Positions 34,481-43,092 of a stretch of 64,000 nucleotides of DNA are shown piece by piece (position 1 is the first letter of the stretch; each line of letters begins with the position of its first letter). The notes under the pieces are model-generated. The model saw nothing but the letters and a program-made list of their open reading frames with translations, did not search any database and was not told the DNA's origin. The position numbers were made by a program, and so were the translations under genes. Source of the stretch: Marimonas arenosa (GTDB lineage: Bacteria; Pseudomonadota; Alphaproteobacteria; Rhodobacterales; Rhodobacteraceae); assembly GCF_030848945.1 (NCBI RefSeq), contig NZ_JANHAX010000003.1, positions 558,001-622,000 on the forward strand, in the 5' to 3' direction.

Positions 34481-35188
34481 TCAGGTTTCATCCGCGAAGA
34501 TTCTCTGCGCGCCGCGCTCGATATGCGTGCGCATGGCCTTGCGGGCGGCCTCCGAATCTTGGTCCAGAACCGCGTCAATGACATCAAGGTGTTCATGCCG
34601 TGAAAGGTTGACGTGGTTGTCATGCGCGCGCTTCGTCAGGGTCTTTGTGATGTTCATGGCAAACAACATATGCGGTCGCAACTGGTTCATAATCGAGACA
34701 AAAAACGAGTTCCGGGAGAAGTCCGCCAGACAGATATGGAATTGGGCGTCGCTGACGGAACGTTCATATTCCGTGCCCTCGTCATCTTCTTTGAGGGACT
34801 GGCGTTGATCCTCCAAAAAGTCGCGAGCCGACCTGGACAAATTGGCAGCGACGATCGCGGCGATTTCAGGCTCAACGCCCGCGCGGCATTCGAAACAGTC
34901 TCTCAACTCGGGCAACTGCGCATCGCGATTGAGTTGAGCGAGGGTCTGCGGGTCAAACTCGGACACGACCGTGCCCGAGCCTTGGCGGGATTCGACGACA
35001 CCGGATCGTTTCAGACGGTCCAGTGCGGATCGGACAACGGCACGTGAAATACCATAGTCGCTGGCCAGTCGGTTCTCGGCCGGTAGCGCAGATTGCGGCG
35101 GGTATTCACCGAGCAAAATCCCGGCGAGGATATCATTGTAGAGCCCGCCAGCAATCCGCTCAGTTTGAGATGCGCCAAAGGTCGGCAA
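34481..35188 (-). CDS. GntR-family transcriptional regulator, FadR/FCD subfamily, TTG start
   Basis: 235 residues. N-terminal winged helix (LYNDILAGILLGEYPPQSAL, NRLASDYGISRAVVRSALDR, SGVVESRQGSGTVVS) and a C-terminal FCD ligand domain with the metal-site pattern FECRAGVEPEIA, DAQFHICLADFSRNSFF and SRHEHLDVIDAV. I choose a TTG (complement 35186-35188) because a perfect AAGGAGGAG sits seven bases before it; the longer frame starting upstream has no ribosome site. FCD ligands are usually carboxylic acids. It is next to the PQQ-type dehydrogenase gene (same strand) and divergent from idi, so either may be its target. Confidence 0.87.
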   Translation of the reverse strand: MPTFGASQTERIAGGLYNDILAGILLGEYPPQSALPAENRLASDYGISRAVVRSALDRLKRSGVVESRQGSGTVVSEFDPQTLAQLNRDAQLPELRDCFECRAGVEPEIAAIVAANLSRSARDFLEDQRQSLKEDDEGTEYERSVSDAQFHICLADFSRNSFFVSIMNQLRPHMLFAMNITKTLTKRAHDNHVNLSRHEHLDVIDAVLDQDSEAARKAMRTHIERGAQRIFADET

Positions 35189-35379
35189 CTTTGCTCTCCT
35201 CCTTGGAACATGCGTATCACCATCAAGAATTGCCGAATGTGCGCCCAATGACAATCAGTATTCGGGGGCCCGGAGCGGTGAGCGTGTCTTGCACGGCTTG
35301 AAATGGCGTCCACGGCAGCGTTACCGCCAAGCGGAGAAGCTACGTCGCCCGCAGGATTTCTCTTGCACGACCCTCCCGA

Positions 35380-35916
35380 ATGACATCAGAAATGACGATG
35401 GATTCTCTTATTCCCGCCTGGATCGACAATAGGCTGACCCCATTTGACAAGCTGGAAACACATCGCCTCGGGTTGCGGCATAAGGCCGTCTCGGTCTTTG
35501 TCATGCGCGGTGACCAAACGCTGATCCAACGGCGTGCGCTGACCAAATATCATACACCAGGTCTTTGGGCGAATTCCTGCTGTACGCATCCGTTCTGGGA
35601 AGAAGCGTCCCATGTTTGCGCGGTGCGCCGATTGAAAGAGGAACTTGGAATCGACGAGCTTGACCTCAAGAGCTGCGGCACGGTGGAATACCGGGCCGAC
35701 GTCGGGGCGGGATTGACCGAGCATGAGGTCGTCAGTGTTTTTCGGGGAGACGTCACAGAGGCCATAGACATCACGCCAAACCCCTCCGAAGTGATGGATG
35801 TCCGATGGGTCGGTCTGGACGAGTTGACCGCGGAAATTTCGGTTCAGCCCGAGATCTTCACGCCTTGGCTGAAGATTTACCTTCAACGCCATCTGGACCT
35901 GATCCTTAAGGCATAG
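35380..35916 (+). CDS. idi: Isopentenyl-diphosphate delta-isomerase, type 1
   Basis: 178 residues with the Nudix-fold IDI-1 hallmarks: HKAVSVFVMRGDQTLIQRRA, the catalytic-cysteine motif NSCCTHP, the Nudix-like AVRRLKEELGI and the metal/acid motif LTEHEVVSVFRG. It interconverts isopentenyl and dimethylallyl diphosphate in the cytoplasm. In rhodobacteria idi often sits in photosynthesis or carotenoid clusters; here it stands between a GntR regulator and a T2SS, 10 kb from the prenyltransferase gene eboC, so supply of prenyl diphosphate to the ebo pathway is conceivable. No strong ribosome site is visible; three nearby ATGs (35380, 35392, 35398) could be the start. Confidence 0.92.
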   Translation: MTSEMTMDSLIPAWIDNRLTPFDKLETHRLGLRHKAVSVFVMRGDQTLIQRRALTKYHTPGLWANSCCTHPFWEEASHVCAVRRLKEELGIDELDLKSCGTVEYRADVGAGLTEHEVVSVFRGDVTEAIDITPNPSEVMDVRWVGLDELTAEISVQPEIFTPWLKIYLQRHLDLILKA

Positions 35917-36255
35917 GGTCAGGATTCAAACCTGTAGCCAATCGTGGCCGAGCCGGTCGCCCCGGATGGACAAGGCGCTCTTCCTTAACCTGAACGCGGA
36001 CGGTCAGAAGCCCTCTTGTTGTTTTGAAGGTCAGACTGATGAAGATCGGTCTGGAAATTCAGTTGTTTCAAGCCGTGCAACACGATCGCCACCTGACGCC
36101 CGCGAGGAGTCCTCTGTTTCCAGAGGTGGAGACGTTGCCAGGCCCAAACTGGGCCTACATTGCCGGGACGGCGGCTCTGGACAATGAATCAAGGCGGGCT
36201 ATTTTTTGGGAGCTTTGCGATCGGGCTGATCAGCCAAAGCCGACGATTTCCGGCT
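35917..36255. other. Gene-free stretch of about 340 bp between idi and gspK
   Basis: No intact gene. Directly after idi, on the minus strand, a frame ends at 35919 with TGSATIGYRFES, which looks like the last strands of an outer-membrane barrel, but nothing recognisable precedes it; it may be a remnant or coincidence. A small perfect inverted repeat AGGCCCA-AAC-TGGGCCT lies at 36140-36156. Confidence 0.35.
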
Positions 36256-36257
36256 TT
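36236..36257 (-). terminator. Stem-loop at the end of gspK
   Basis: AAAGCCG (36236-36242) pairs with CGGCTTT (36251-36257) around an eight-base loop, overlapping the gspK stop codon. It probably marks the 3' end of the long T2SS transcript. Confidence 0.5.
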
Positions 36258-37170
36258 ACTGGGAATGCGGGAAATGTAGTCGCGCGCCGCGGCGCCAGAG
36301 ACGGACATCGTAGGGCACTTTTTGGCGTTTGCTTCTCAGAGCGACAACGGCCTCTCGGGCGAAATGGGAACCGCCGGCGGTCAGGGCCTCTGCCTGGATC
36401 CGATAGACACCGGACCCGCGCGTGCCCGGTCCCGGGGGTGCGCTCAGGAGGGTTGGGGCCTCGGTCAGACCCTCAGCCGGCACCTCCAGATATGTGTTTG
36501 GCATCGCTGATGTCGAGATGTCCGCTGCGTTCACGGCGGCGCGAACCAGGGGCGGCGCGGCGGCGATGACCGGTAATGCTCGACCGCTGTAGACCGTGAT
36601 CGACGGGCGCAAACGCTGGACCAGGGCCTGGCTGATCCCCGCCACGTTCTGGAGGTCCTCTGTGCTCGTGAAGGGGACACCGAGACCCAGCTCGGTCAGT
36701 ATGTCGGCGGATGGCGAGACCCCGGCCCGGAGTGTTTGGGCCCGGCGCTGTTTCCGAAAGGCGTCCACCGCTTCGGCGAGGGCCTCCGGATACCGCGCTC
36801 CGGCAGCCTCAAACAGATCCGTCAGCAAGTCGGTGGACGCAAAGTTTATGTCGATCCGGCCGAGCTCATCCGTTATCGAAACCCGGACTTCCGACTGTCC
36901 AAACCGCCAGCCGTAGACGGCCCCGTCCGTGCGCCATCCACCTATACTCCCGGCAGCGACCTCGTAAAAGGCGCGCCGAAGCGCACTATTTGCAGCGAGT
37001 TCGGCTTCCGTCGCCTCGGCAATATTTCGGGCGAGACGGAGATCGCCCCGGGAAATCTGCGTCACGCTTCCAGCTATCAGGGCAAGGATCACAGCGGCCC
37101 AAAGCACCATCACGAGCGCCAGTCCGCGTTGGCCTGCGCCGGCTCGGACACTCCGCGGGCTGGGATCCAT
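36256..37170 (-). CDS. gspK: Type II secretion minor pseudopilin GspK
   Basis: 304 residues from the ATG at complement 37168-37170. The leader ends in QRGLALVMVLWAAVILALIAG, a pseudopilin helix with the processing glycine, then ADELGRIDINFASTDLLTDLF-type sequence (actual: TDELGRIDINFAS), and the SAM-like helical insert ILTELGLGVPFTSTEDLQNV, both typical of GspK. GspK caps the pseudopilus together with GspI and GspJ. Its place is unusual: it follows gspD with a 300-bp gap instead of following gspJ. Longer upstream starts exist but without good ribosome sites. Confidence 0.85.
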   Translation of the reverse strand: MDPSPRSVRAGAGQRGLALVMVLWAAVILALIAGSVTQISRGDLRLARNIAEATEAELAANSALRRAFYEVAAGSIGGWRTDGAVYGWRFGQSEVRVSITDELGRIDINFASTDLLTDLFEAAGARYPEALAEAVDAFRKQRRAQTLRAGVSPSADILTELGLGVPFTSTEDLQNVAGISQALVQRLRPSITVYSGRALPVIAAAPPLVRAAVNAADISTSAMPNTYLEVPAEGLTEAPTLLSAPPGPGTRGSGVYRIQAEALTAGGSHFAREAVVALRSKRQKVPYDVRLWRRGARLHFPHSQ

Positions 37171-37471
37171 CTCTGGCACTACACTTGGTCTCCGGTGTCG
37201 CTGCTCCGGCGAAGGTGACCAAGGTGTCGCCTGCGAGCTTCCACACAACTCCCGGTGAAAATAGCGGATTCAAATGGGAAGCTCAATTTCCTCCTGATCG
37301 CCGCGCCTTTCATCGGCGGCTTTCTCGGCATTTTCGCAGGACGCCTGCGGCTCTTGGCCGACTTGGGTCAGGGGCTGCCTGGATTGATAGAAGGACGGCG
37401 ACTTTTTCGGGTACAAGTGCGCTGGTGCGCACCCGGTGCAGCGGGTCATTTCAGCTGACTTACCCTTTCTT
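37171..37471. other. Intergenic stretch of 300 bp between gspK and gspD
   Basis: I see no gene here. A plus-strand GTG frame (37255-37458) and minus-strand fragments lack family features. The gap is notable because the rest of the T2SS operon is tightly packed; it may contain a separate promoter for gspK. Confidence 0.4.
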
Positions 37472-39631
37472 CTAATCTCGCAAAAGGCTCACGCGTTCGC
37501 GGAGCTCATGCGCCACTTCCCAAGCCTGGACCGGATTGCGGATCACCCGCGGCGTAATCAATACCAGGAGTTCGGTGCGATCGCCTCTTCTCGACTTCGT
37601 CTTGAACAGGTTGCCCAGAGCAGGAACGTCCATCAGCATCGGAACGCCACGTTTTCCGCGCGAAGACCGTTCCCGGATCAACCCGCCCAAGGCCACGGTC
37701 GACCCGCTCTGGACGGCGACGGTGCTTCGAATTCGACGCTGCTGGATTGTAGGCGACTGGATGCCGGAATTCGGGGTGGCGGCCGGGTCGCTTACCTCCT
37801 GCAGGATGTCGAGAGTCACGAGACCACTTGCGTTGACCCTGGGGGTCACTTCGAAGATCACGCCGGTATCGACGTACTGGACCGAGTTCACGACAACGGC
37901 GTCGGGATCGGTGATAGATACGGCGCTCTGCGTCAGCACGGGGACCTGATCGCCGATTTGAAGCTTTGCCGACTGGTTGTCGAGCACCATGAGCTGCGGC
38001 GAGGACACCACTTCGACCTGGGTGACGTCGGACAAGGCGCTGAGAACCGCTTGGGCATTGCCCTTGTTGTAGGCCAGGTTCGACCCCGGGAAGGCCGAGG
38101 CGACCACGCCGGTTGAGGCATTGACCCAGTTGAGAGCAAAATTGCCCTCCGAGAGGGCCCATTGCACGCCGTACCTCAGATCGTCATTCAGCGTGACCTC
38201 GGCGATCGTCGCCTCGATCAGAACCTGCAACGGCATCACGTCGATCCGGTTCAGAACCTCCCGGATCAGTGAAATCTGTTCGGCATTGGCCATGATGACG
38301 AGCGCGTTGCGCGAGTCGTCCGCCACGATCCGGATGCCGGAGTTGCTGTCGCCAGAACCGATGGACCGCGCGGGCGCGGTGGTCGCAGCGGCAAGGTTTT
38401 GCGGTTGCGGCGTGCCGTCCCCGGCGGCGTCATCGCCCTCGGCGGAGGCGGAGACCGGTGTAACCAATTGATCGGCCTCTAGCCCCGGCGCGACGGGCGT
38501 CTGTCCCGATCGGGAATTTCCACCTGAGGGGGAAACGTCGAACGCTCCCGAGAGCACGGTTGCCAGTTCTGCCGCGCGGCTGTTCTTTGCATAGTACACG
38601 AAGGTTTGCTGACCGGCTCGTGTGTCGGCCTTATCGAGATTTCGGACCCATTTTCCAACGCGGCGCAGCGTGGCTGGCCGGCGGGAGACCGCCAGAACCG
38701 CGTTCAGCCGATTGATCGGAAGAAAGCGCACCGACTCGCCCTCGTTCGCAAACATGGTCTGGAGCTCACCGGCGATGTTCTCGGCACTGGCAGTCTGGAT
38801 TGGGAACAGCGCGAAGGATTTACCTTCGAGTGCATCCACGTCCAAGATCGAGGCCAGTTCGGCGATCACCTGGGCTTCGCTTGCCGGCCCGGTGAAGATC
38901 AAAATGTTGCGGTCCTTGTCCGAGGCCAGCTGGCTTCCTTGCCCCACCTGACCTGCCACGACCTCAGCCACCGATGTGACAGGCGCGTGTTCGAGCGGAA
39001 TCACATAGACGCCGGCCCCCCGGCTGAGCGGGCCGTTGCCTGCTGTGACCACTCTTTTGGGCAGATTTGGCACCGCCTCGCGCGGCACCACGTTGTAGAC
39101 CTCGGCATCCTTGACCAATGCCGCGCCGTGAAGTGCCAGAATGTTTTCCAACACGGGAATAACGTTCGACCGCGGGATTGCCTCGGTGGTTCTTGCAGTA
39201 ACCGTTCCGCTGACCCGTTCATCTAAAACGTAAGGTACCTGGAGGGTCTGGCCAAGCACGGCGTCGACGACTTCGCGTATGCTGACCTCGGCGAAATTCA
39301 GGGTCACCATCTCGCCCGTCGCGTCGGTCGCGACCTGCAACTGACGCCGTGCACTCTGCCCGTCGAAGCCGCGGCCGTAGTCAAACACACCCTGAACGAG
39401 CGCGTCGCGGGTTGCCCCGTCACGACCGCGCACGATGCCGGCGCCTCTGAAACCCGCTGCGGGGTTCGCGGGCTCGGACATCGAGATCGGCTTTGGAGCT
39501 TTCAGACTTCGAGGACCATACTTCTTGTCGATTTCCTCACAGCCTGCGAGGCCCAGTGCTACGGCGGAGCAAATCAGTGCTGTCCGCACGCGAATGCAGG
39601 CCGACTCTACCCGATTTCGGACATTATCCAT
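37472..39631 (-). CDS. gspD: Type II secretion outer-membrane secretin GspD
   Basis: 719 residues. The N-terminus is a lipoprotein signal (ALGLAGC, Cys31), so this secretin may reach the outer membrane without a pilotin. Then an N0 domain (VTLNFAEVSIREVVDAVLGQ), N1-N3 domains with KDAEVYNVVPR and RNILIFTGPASEAQVIAELA, a Gly/Ser-rich low-complexity insert around residues 365-430, and the C-terminal secretin domain ending in VPMLMDVPALGNLFKTKSRR and LLVLITPRVI. It forms the dodeca- to pentadecameric outer-membrane gate. Separated from the gspC/N gene by 195 bp. Confidence 0.95.
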   Translation of the reverse strand: MDNVRNRVESACIRVRTALICSAVALGLAGCEEIDKKYGPRSLKAPKPISMSEPANPAAGFRGAGIVRGRDGATRDALVQGVFDYGRGFDGQSARRQLQVATDATGEMVTLNFAEVSIREVVDAVLGQTLQVPYVLDERVSGTVTARTTEAIPRSNVIPVLENILALHGAALVKDAEVYNVVPREAVPNLPKRVVTAGNGPLSRGAGVYVIPLEHAPVTSVAEVVAGQVGQGSQLASDKDRNILIFTGPASEAQVIAELASILDVDALEGKSFALFPIQTASAENIAGELQTMFANEGESVRFLPINRLNAVLAVSRRPATLRRVGKWVRNLDKADTRAGQQTFVYYAKNSRAAELATVLSGAFDVSPSGGNSRSGQTPVAPGLEADQLVTPVSASAEGDDAAGDGTPQPQNLAAATTAPARSIGSGDSNSGIRIVADDSRNALVIMANAEQISLIREVLNRIDVMPLQVLIEATIAEVTLNDDLRYGVQWALSEGNFALNWVNASTGVVASAFPGSNLAYNKGNAQAVLSALSDVTQVEVVSSPQLMVLDNQSAKLQIGDQVPVLTQSAVSITDPDAVVVNSVQYVDTGVIFEVTPRVNASGLVTLDILQEVSDPAATPNSGIQSPTIQQRRIRSTVAVQSGSTVALGGLIRERSSRGKRGVPMLMDVPALGNLFKTKSRRGDRTELLVLITPRVIRNPVQAWEVAHELRERVSLLRD

Positions 39632-39732
39632 CTAACCAACTCGACTGCCTCTTAGCACGAGCGCTCTTTTGGCGCTTCCGCTTTTAAAAACACTAACAGG
39701 TCCGTGCGGTTGTGTCCACGGAGAACGGGAGG

Positions 39733-39807
39733 GGCCTAACCCAGAGACAAAACTCAGGCGCCATCATGTTGCATCAAAGCACTTATACGACACGGAGGCC
39801 TAACCCA
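39733..39807. repeat. Pair of 11-bp direct repeats upstream of gspD
   Basis: GGCCTAACCCA occurs at 39733-39743 and 39797-39807, each preceded by a similar CGG(G)AGG. They lie in the 195-bp gap before gspD and could be binding sites for a regulator; nothing else supports this. Confidence 0.35.
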
Positions 39808-39826
39808 CGCTCACTTGAGGATTCAA

Positions 39827-40333
39827 TCAAGGCACATACTCCAGTGTGAGTGTTACGGTCTCTCCGTTTCGTTCGAATTCCACTGTATCAGGACCCAATT
39901 CTTTCAGCGTCCATCCAAGCAACTCTTCACCCTTTGAGACGTAGACCACAGTCGGCTCGCTTGGAACCTCGAGGATCGCCAGGTGCCTGGACTCGGAAAC
40001 CACCACTCCCAGTAGTTTTGCGCGTAACCGTTGCGGAGATGTCACGCTGCGATCCTCTGCCGGCGGGGTACTGTCGTCCTCGACTGTCTCGGGTGGCTGG
40101 CGAGTGGGAGAGAACAGTGGTTTCTCGAGAACCGCGTTGAATGCTGCGAGCGGCGGCGGATCATACTTTAGAATGTCGCTGAGCCCCTGAACTTCAGGCT
40201 CGCCATCTGGTCCGGGTAAGGCTTGGTTTTCCAACGGGGTGCGGCTCAACTCGCGGTAAAGGCCCACGCCGGCACCTGCCGTTGCCAAAACCGCCACGAA
40301 GAGCAAAGCAAGACCGCGCGGCGCCCCTGTCAT
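39827..40333 (-). CDS. Type II secretion inner-membrane protein GspC/GspN-like (HR domain)
   Basis: 168 residues: a short cytoplasmic start, one membrane helix (GLALLFVAVLATAGAGVGLY), a Pro/acidic linker, FNAVLEKPLFSPTRQPPE, and a small beta domain LRAKLLGVVVSESRHLAILE with GEELLGWTLKELGPDTVEFE. This is the homology-region (HR) layout of GspC/PulC and of the short GspN-type proteins in alphaproteobacteria; no PDZ domain follows. It would link the inner-membrane platform to the secretin periplasmic domains. Overlaps gspM by four bases. Confidence 0.75.
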   Translation of the reverse strand: MTGAPRGLALLFVAVLATAGAGVGLYRELSRTPLENQALPGPDGEPEVQGLSDILKYDPPPLAAFNAVLEKPLFSPTRQPPETVEDDSTPPAEDRSVTSPQRLRAKLLGVVVSESRHLAILEVPSEPTVVYVSKGEELLGWTLKELGPDTVEFERNGETVTLTLEYVP

Positions 40334-40911
40334 CCGGACACCTCTGGCAAAAGGTAGCCATAGACTACGAGATCGACCGCGAGTTTGGTTTCTCCGCCGT
40401 TTTTCAACGCCCCGCGTCCACCCGCCGAGGTGGCAACTTCAAGGGCGTCGACGAAGAGATACGGCGCGCTGGTTTCCAGCGCGTGCAGCACGTTCACAAA
40501 CTCCACGTGTGAACTGTTCATCACAATCCTGACCCTGATACGGATGACGTCGCCCTCTTCCTCGGATTCGAGGCTTTGCATGCTGCGCAGCCCGCCACCG
40601 TGGCTGGCGATGATGGCCTTGATGTGTTCCTGTATCGCGGCCGCCGCTAAGGGTTCTGTCTCGCCGCGGATATAGAGGTCGCTCTCGCCGATCTTCTGCG
40701 CAAGCGCCTCGATCTGCGCCTCGTAGTCGTCGCGAGACGTGCTCGACCGTTGCAGCCGATTAACCATATCGCGGGTATGCGCAAGCTCGTCCTGCGTGTC
40801 TCGCCGCCAGTCCAGCAGGGGTAACACGACGGCAAACAGCAAGACTGCCGCGACTCCTGCCAGCAAGATCAGCGCGAGCAGGCGGTTCAATATGCGCGTA
40901 AAACCGCTCAT
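40330..40911 (-). CDS. gspM: Type II secretion protein GspM
   Basis: 193 residues with an N-terminal membrane helix (LLALILLAGVAAVLLFAVVLPLL), a coiled-coil stretch DELAHTRDMVNRLQRSSTSR, and a periplasmic ferredoxin-like domain (for example RIRVRIVMNSSHVEFVNVLH ALETSAP). GspM-type proteins of this short form pair with GspL in the inner-membrane assembly platform. It overlaps both neighbours by four bases (ATGA), so L, M and C/N are translationally coupled. Confidence 0.82.
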   Translation of the reverse strand: MSGFTRILNRLLALILLAGVAAVLLFAVVLPLLDWRRDTQDELAHTRDMVNRLQRSSTSRDDYEAQIEALAQKIGESDLYIRGETEPLAAAAIQEHIKAIIASHGGGLRSMQSLESEEEGDVIRIRVRIVMNSSHVEFVNVLHALETSAPYLFVDALEVATSAGGRGALKNGGETKLAVDLVVYGYLLPEVSG

Positions 40912-41999
40912 TGCTGCTGCCGCTCCGTAATCACGGTCGCTTCGAGGTTGAAACGTTCTTTGCCGAGTTGCGGGTCTATGGTCAGCGGTGAGGTGAATTG
41001 GGCGCCTGAGAGGAGGTCAGAACTCTCGATCAGCCGCAAGGTCACCGCCGGGTCAGCGGAGTAGCCGGAAGCCTTCAACGTCTTTCCGTTGATCGACCAA
41101 CTGCTCAGCCAATCGCTCTCAGGCAGGACACGGGAAAGTTCGTCGAGCAATGCGATTGCCATCGGCTCGCCGGTTTTCTTTTCGGTGAGCTGTCGCGAGA
41201 GATCCGTTAGGTAGATCACGCGGTCACGAAGTTTTCCGGCGGCGCCCGCCTTGGCGCGCAGGTCTTCTTCCAGCGCCTGCAACCGCGCGATTTCGCCGGA
41301 CTTTCGATCGAACCAGACAAATTGTGTCGCGGCGGCAAACGACAAGGCTGTAATCGCCAGAGCCGCCGCCGCGCGTGGCACAAATCGGCTTCGTTGCCGG
41401 CGTTCGGCGCGCGGCAGCAGGTTAAACGCATCAAGCGCTGGCTCTTCCGAGGTCGGTCCGGCTATGCGGTCCGGCCGGACGCCGATTCTGCGCGCCCAGT
41501 CCAATGCCTTGTCGACATCACGTCGCCGGGCAACCAAGAGCCCGATCCGCAAGCGTTCCAACTCCTCATCGGAATTCAAGACCGTAAAGTCGAACAATGC
41601 CTCACCCGTGGGGAAGGGGGTGAACGAGTCGAGTTCGAAAGTAAGTGCTTCCTCAAGATTGTCGGCGGCCTCAACCGGGAGCTCCACGATAGTCCCAAGT
41701 GCCAGTTTGTGCGGCAGACGAATGGTCACGGACCGGGCCGACGCACGCCTCCCGAGCAGTTTGCGCGTTGCGGCTGCGGCACTGTCGACATCGCCGGCAC
41801 CGATCGGGACCGTGCCCAGCTCCTCGAATGTGCCATCGTCGCGCAAGCCAAGCGAAAGTTCGTCGGGCCTGATTTCGACCTCCAGCACATCCTCGGAGCC
41901 GAAAAAAGTCGCTGCCAGGCCGCGCGGGAGGCACCCGCGAAGCTCCTTGCCCCACCACGAAAGAAAACGGCGGGTGATGTCCTGTAATTCTGCCAGCAT
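40908..41999 (-). CDS. gspL: Type II secretion protein GspL (PilM/PilN-like fusion type)
   Basis: 363 residues. A cytoplasmic actin-like part (about 30-190, with LSLGLRDDGTFEELGTVPIG, RLPHKLALGTIVELPVEAAD, FTPFPTGEALFDF) is followed by a membrane helix (FVPRAAAALAITALSFAAA) and a periplasmic coiled-coil plus ferredoxin-like domain with SDWLSSWSINGKTLKASGYS, the PilN-like pattern. GspL holds the GspE ATPase on the membrane. The domain layout is that of the minimal GspL/PilN-type proteins found in alphaproteobacterial T2SS. Confidence 0.85.
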   Translation of the reverse strand: MLAELQDITRRFLSWWGKELRGCLPRGLAATFFGSEDVLEVEIRPDELSLGLRDDGTFEELGTVPIGAGDVDSAAAATRKLLGRRASARSVTIRLPHKLALGTIVELPVEAADNLEEALTFELDSFTPFPTGEALFDFTVLNSDEELERLRIGLLVARRRDVDKALDWARRIGVRPDRIAGPTSEEPALDAFNLLPRAERRQRSRFVPRAAAALAITALSFAAATQFVWFDRKSGEIARLQALEEDLRAKAGAAGKLRDRVIYLTDLSRQLTEKKTGEPMAIALLDELSRVLPESDWLSSWSINGKTLKASGYSADPAVTLRLIESSDLLSGAQFTSPLTIDPQLGKERFNLEATVITERQQQ

Positions 42000-42080
42000 C
42001 TTTCAAACGCGTCTCAACTTATCGCCATCATACGGCTTTTGCACCGGCGTGCCATTCGGTTCCGGAGGCATGTTCATGGA

Positions 42081-42722
42081 TCACATCCCGGGCGCAACCA
42101 TCAAAACAGGCCAATGCCGGCGAGGATCGGAAAATTGGACCTCCAGTTTCAGCAGGCGCAGCCCGCCCGCCCGGGTATCCCAGTTGCTGGCCCACAGACC
42201 GCCCGGAGCTTCGCGCGTGGTCCCGAAATAGCCGAGCTGTAGCTGCGCGACGCCATCCAACAGGACCCGCTCGCCGCGAGTCCCCTCGCCGCCACCCGTC
42301 TCGGTGCCAACCAGCTGTTGCCAACTCAGCATCAGCCTGCCGCCGTCGCTGTCATCGTGCCAGAGCCGAAACAGGTAGAGCCCCGAGACGACGGGGCCCG
42401 TCTGCCACGACGCCAGAAAGCTTACCATGGTTTCGTTGCCGACAATGGGAAGGGTTGTCTCATCTACCTCGCGCGCCAGCCCGCTCGGGAGAGAAAGCGA
42501 GCCCAGTCTCTGACGCAGGAACGCATGCGTTGCGTAGACACGGTCGCGCTCTGCGGACACGGTCGAGACCCGGTCCCAGCTTCGCGCGCCGAATTGGAAG
42601 CCTCCAAGCATTATCGTCGACATCAGCGCGAGAAGGGTCAGGGACACGAGTACCTCGACGAGGGTAAAGCCCGCCTCGCCAACATCGTCGCGCCTGGTTG
42701 AACGATTGTCGGGATGCACCAT
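42081..42722 (-). CDS. gspJ: Type II secretion minor pseudopilin GspJ
   Basis: 213 residues. A prepilin leader ends in EAGFTLVEVLVSLTLLALMS (cleavage G-F, Glu at +5), followed by the GspJ features MLGGFQFGARSWDRV and a beta-rich C-terminal part. With GspI and GspK it forms the tip of the pseudopilus. One base separates it from gspI. An 81-bp gap to gspL is the place where gspK is found in most operons, and it is empty here. Confidence 0.85.
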   Translation of the reverse strand: MVHPDNRSTRRDDVGEAGFTLVEVLVSLTLLALMSTIMLGGFQFGARSWDRVSTVSAERDRVYATHAFLRQRLGSLSLPSGLAREVDETTLPIVGNETMVSFLASWQTGPVVSGLYLFRLWHDDSDGGRLMLSWQQLVGTETGGGEGTRGERVLLDGVAQLQLGYFGTTREAPGGLWASNWDTRAGGLRLLKLEVQFSDPRRHWPVLMVAPGM

Positions 42723-42723
42723 G

Positions 42724-43092
42724 CTAGCCTCCCAATTCTATCGAACGGAACGACAGCACCGAACCGTTGTCGCCCTGCACCGTAAGGACAACGTCATACG
42801 CCGAAAATGGCGGTATTTGCCCGTAGGCAGGGAGGCGGGTGACGGTCATGGACCAGCTCTCGCCGGTTGTCAGGCGGCCTTCGAACGTTCCTTCGGCAAG
42901 TGGGATATCGGTTCCGATCCGATCGAAAATCGAGCGCATCTCGAGCACGCGCGTCGTGGTGCGCTCGGCTGCAATCTCGTGCGTCATCCCGGTGGACAGC
43001 GCGCCTGAGACGGCTCCAAACGTCACCGCGAGAATGGCGAAGGCGACCAGCACCTCGATCAGGGTGAACCCGCTATCGCGCGTCGGTTTCAT
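42724..43092 (-). CDS. gspI: Type II secretion minor pseudopilin GspI
   Basis: 122 residues: leader KPTRDSG then FTLIEVLVAFAILAVTFGAV, the standard prepilin helix with Glu5, and the short GspI-type globular part with MRSIFDRIGTDIPLAEGTFE and TVTRLPAY. It overlaps gspH by 20 bases. Role: minor pseudopilin that nucleates the tip complex. Confidence 0.87.
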   Translation of the reverse strand: MKPTRDSGFTLIEVLVAFAILAVTFGAVSGALSTGMTHEIAAERTTTRVLEMRSIFDRIGTDIPLAEGTFEGRLTTGESWSMTVTRLPAYGQIPPFSAYDVVLTVQGDNGSVLSFRSIELGG

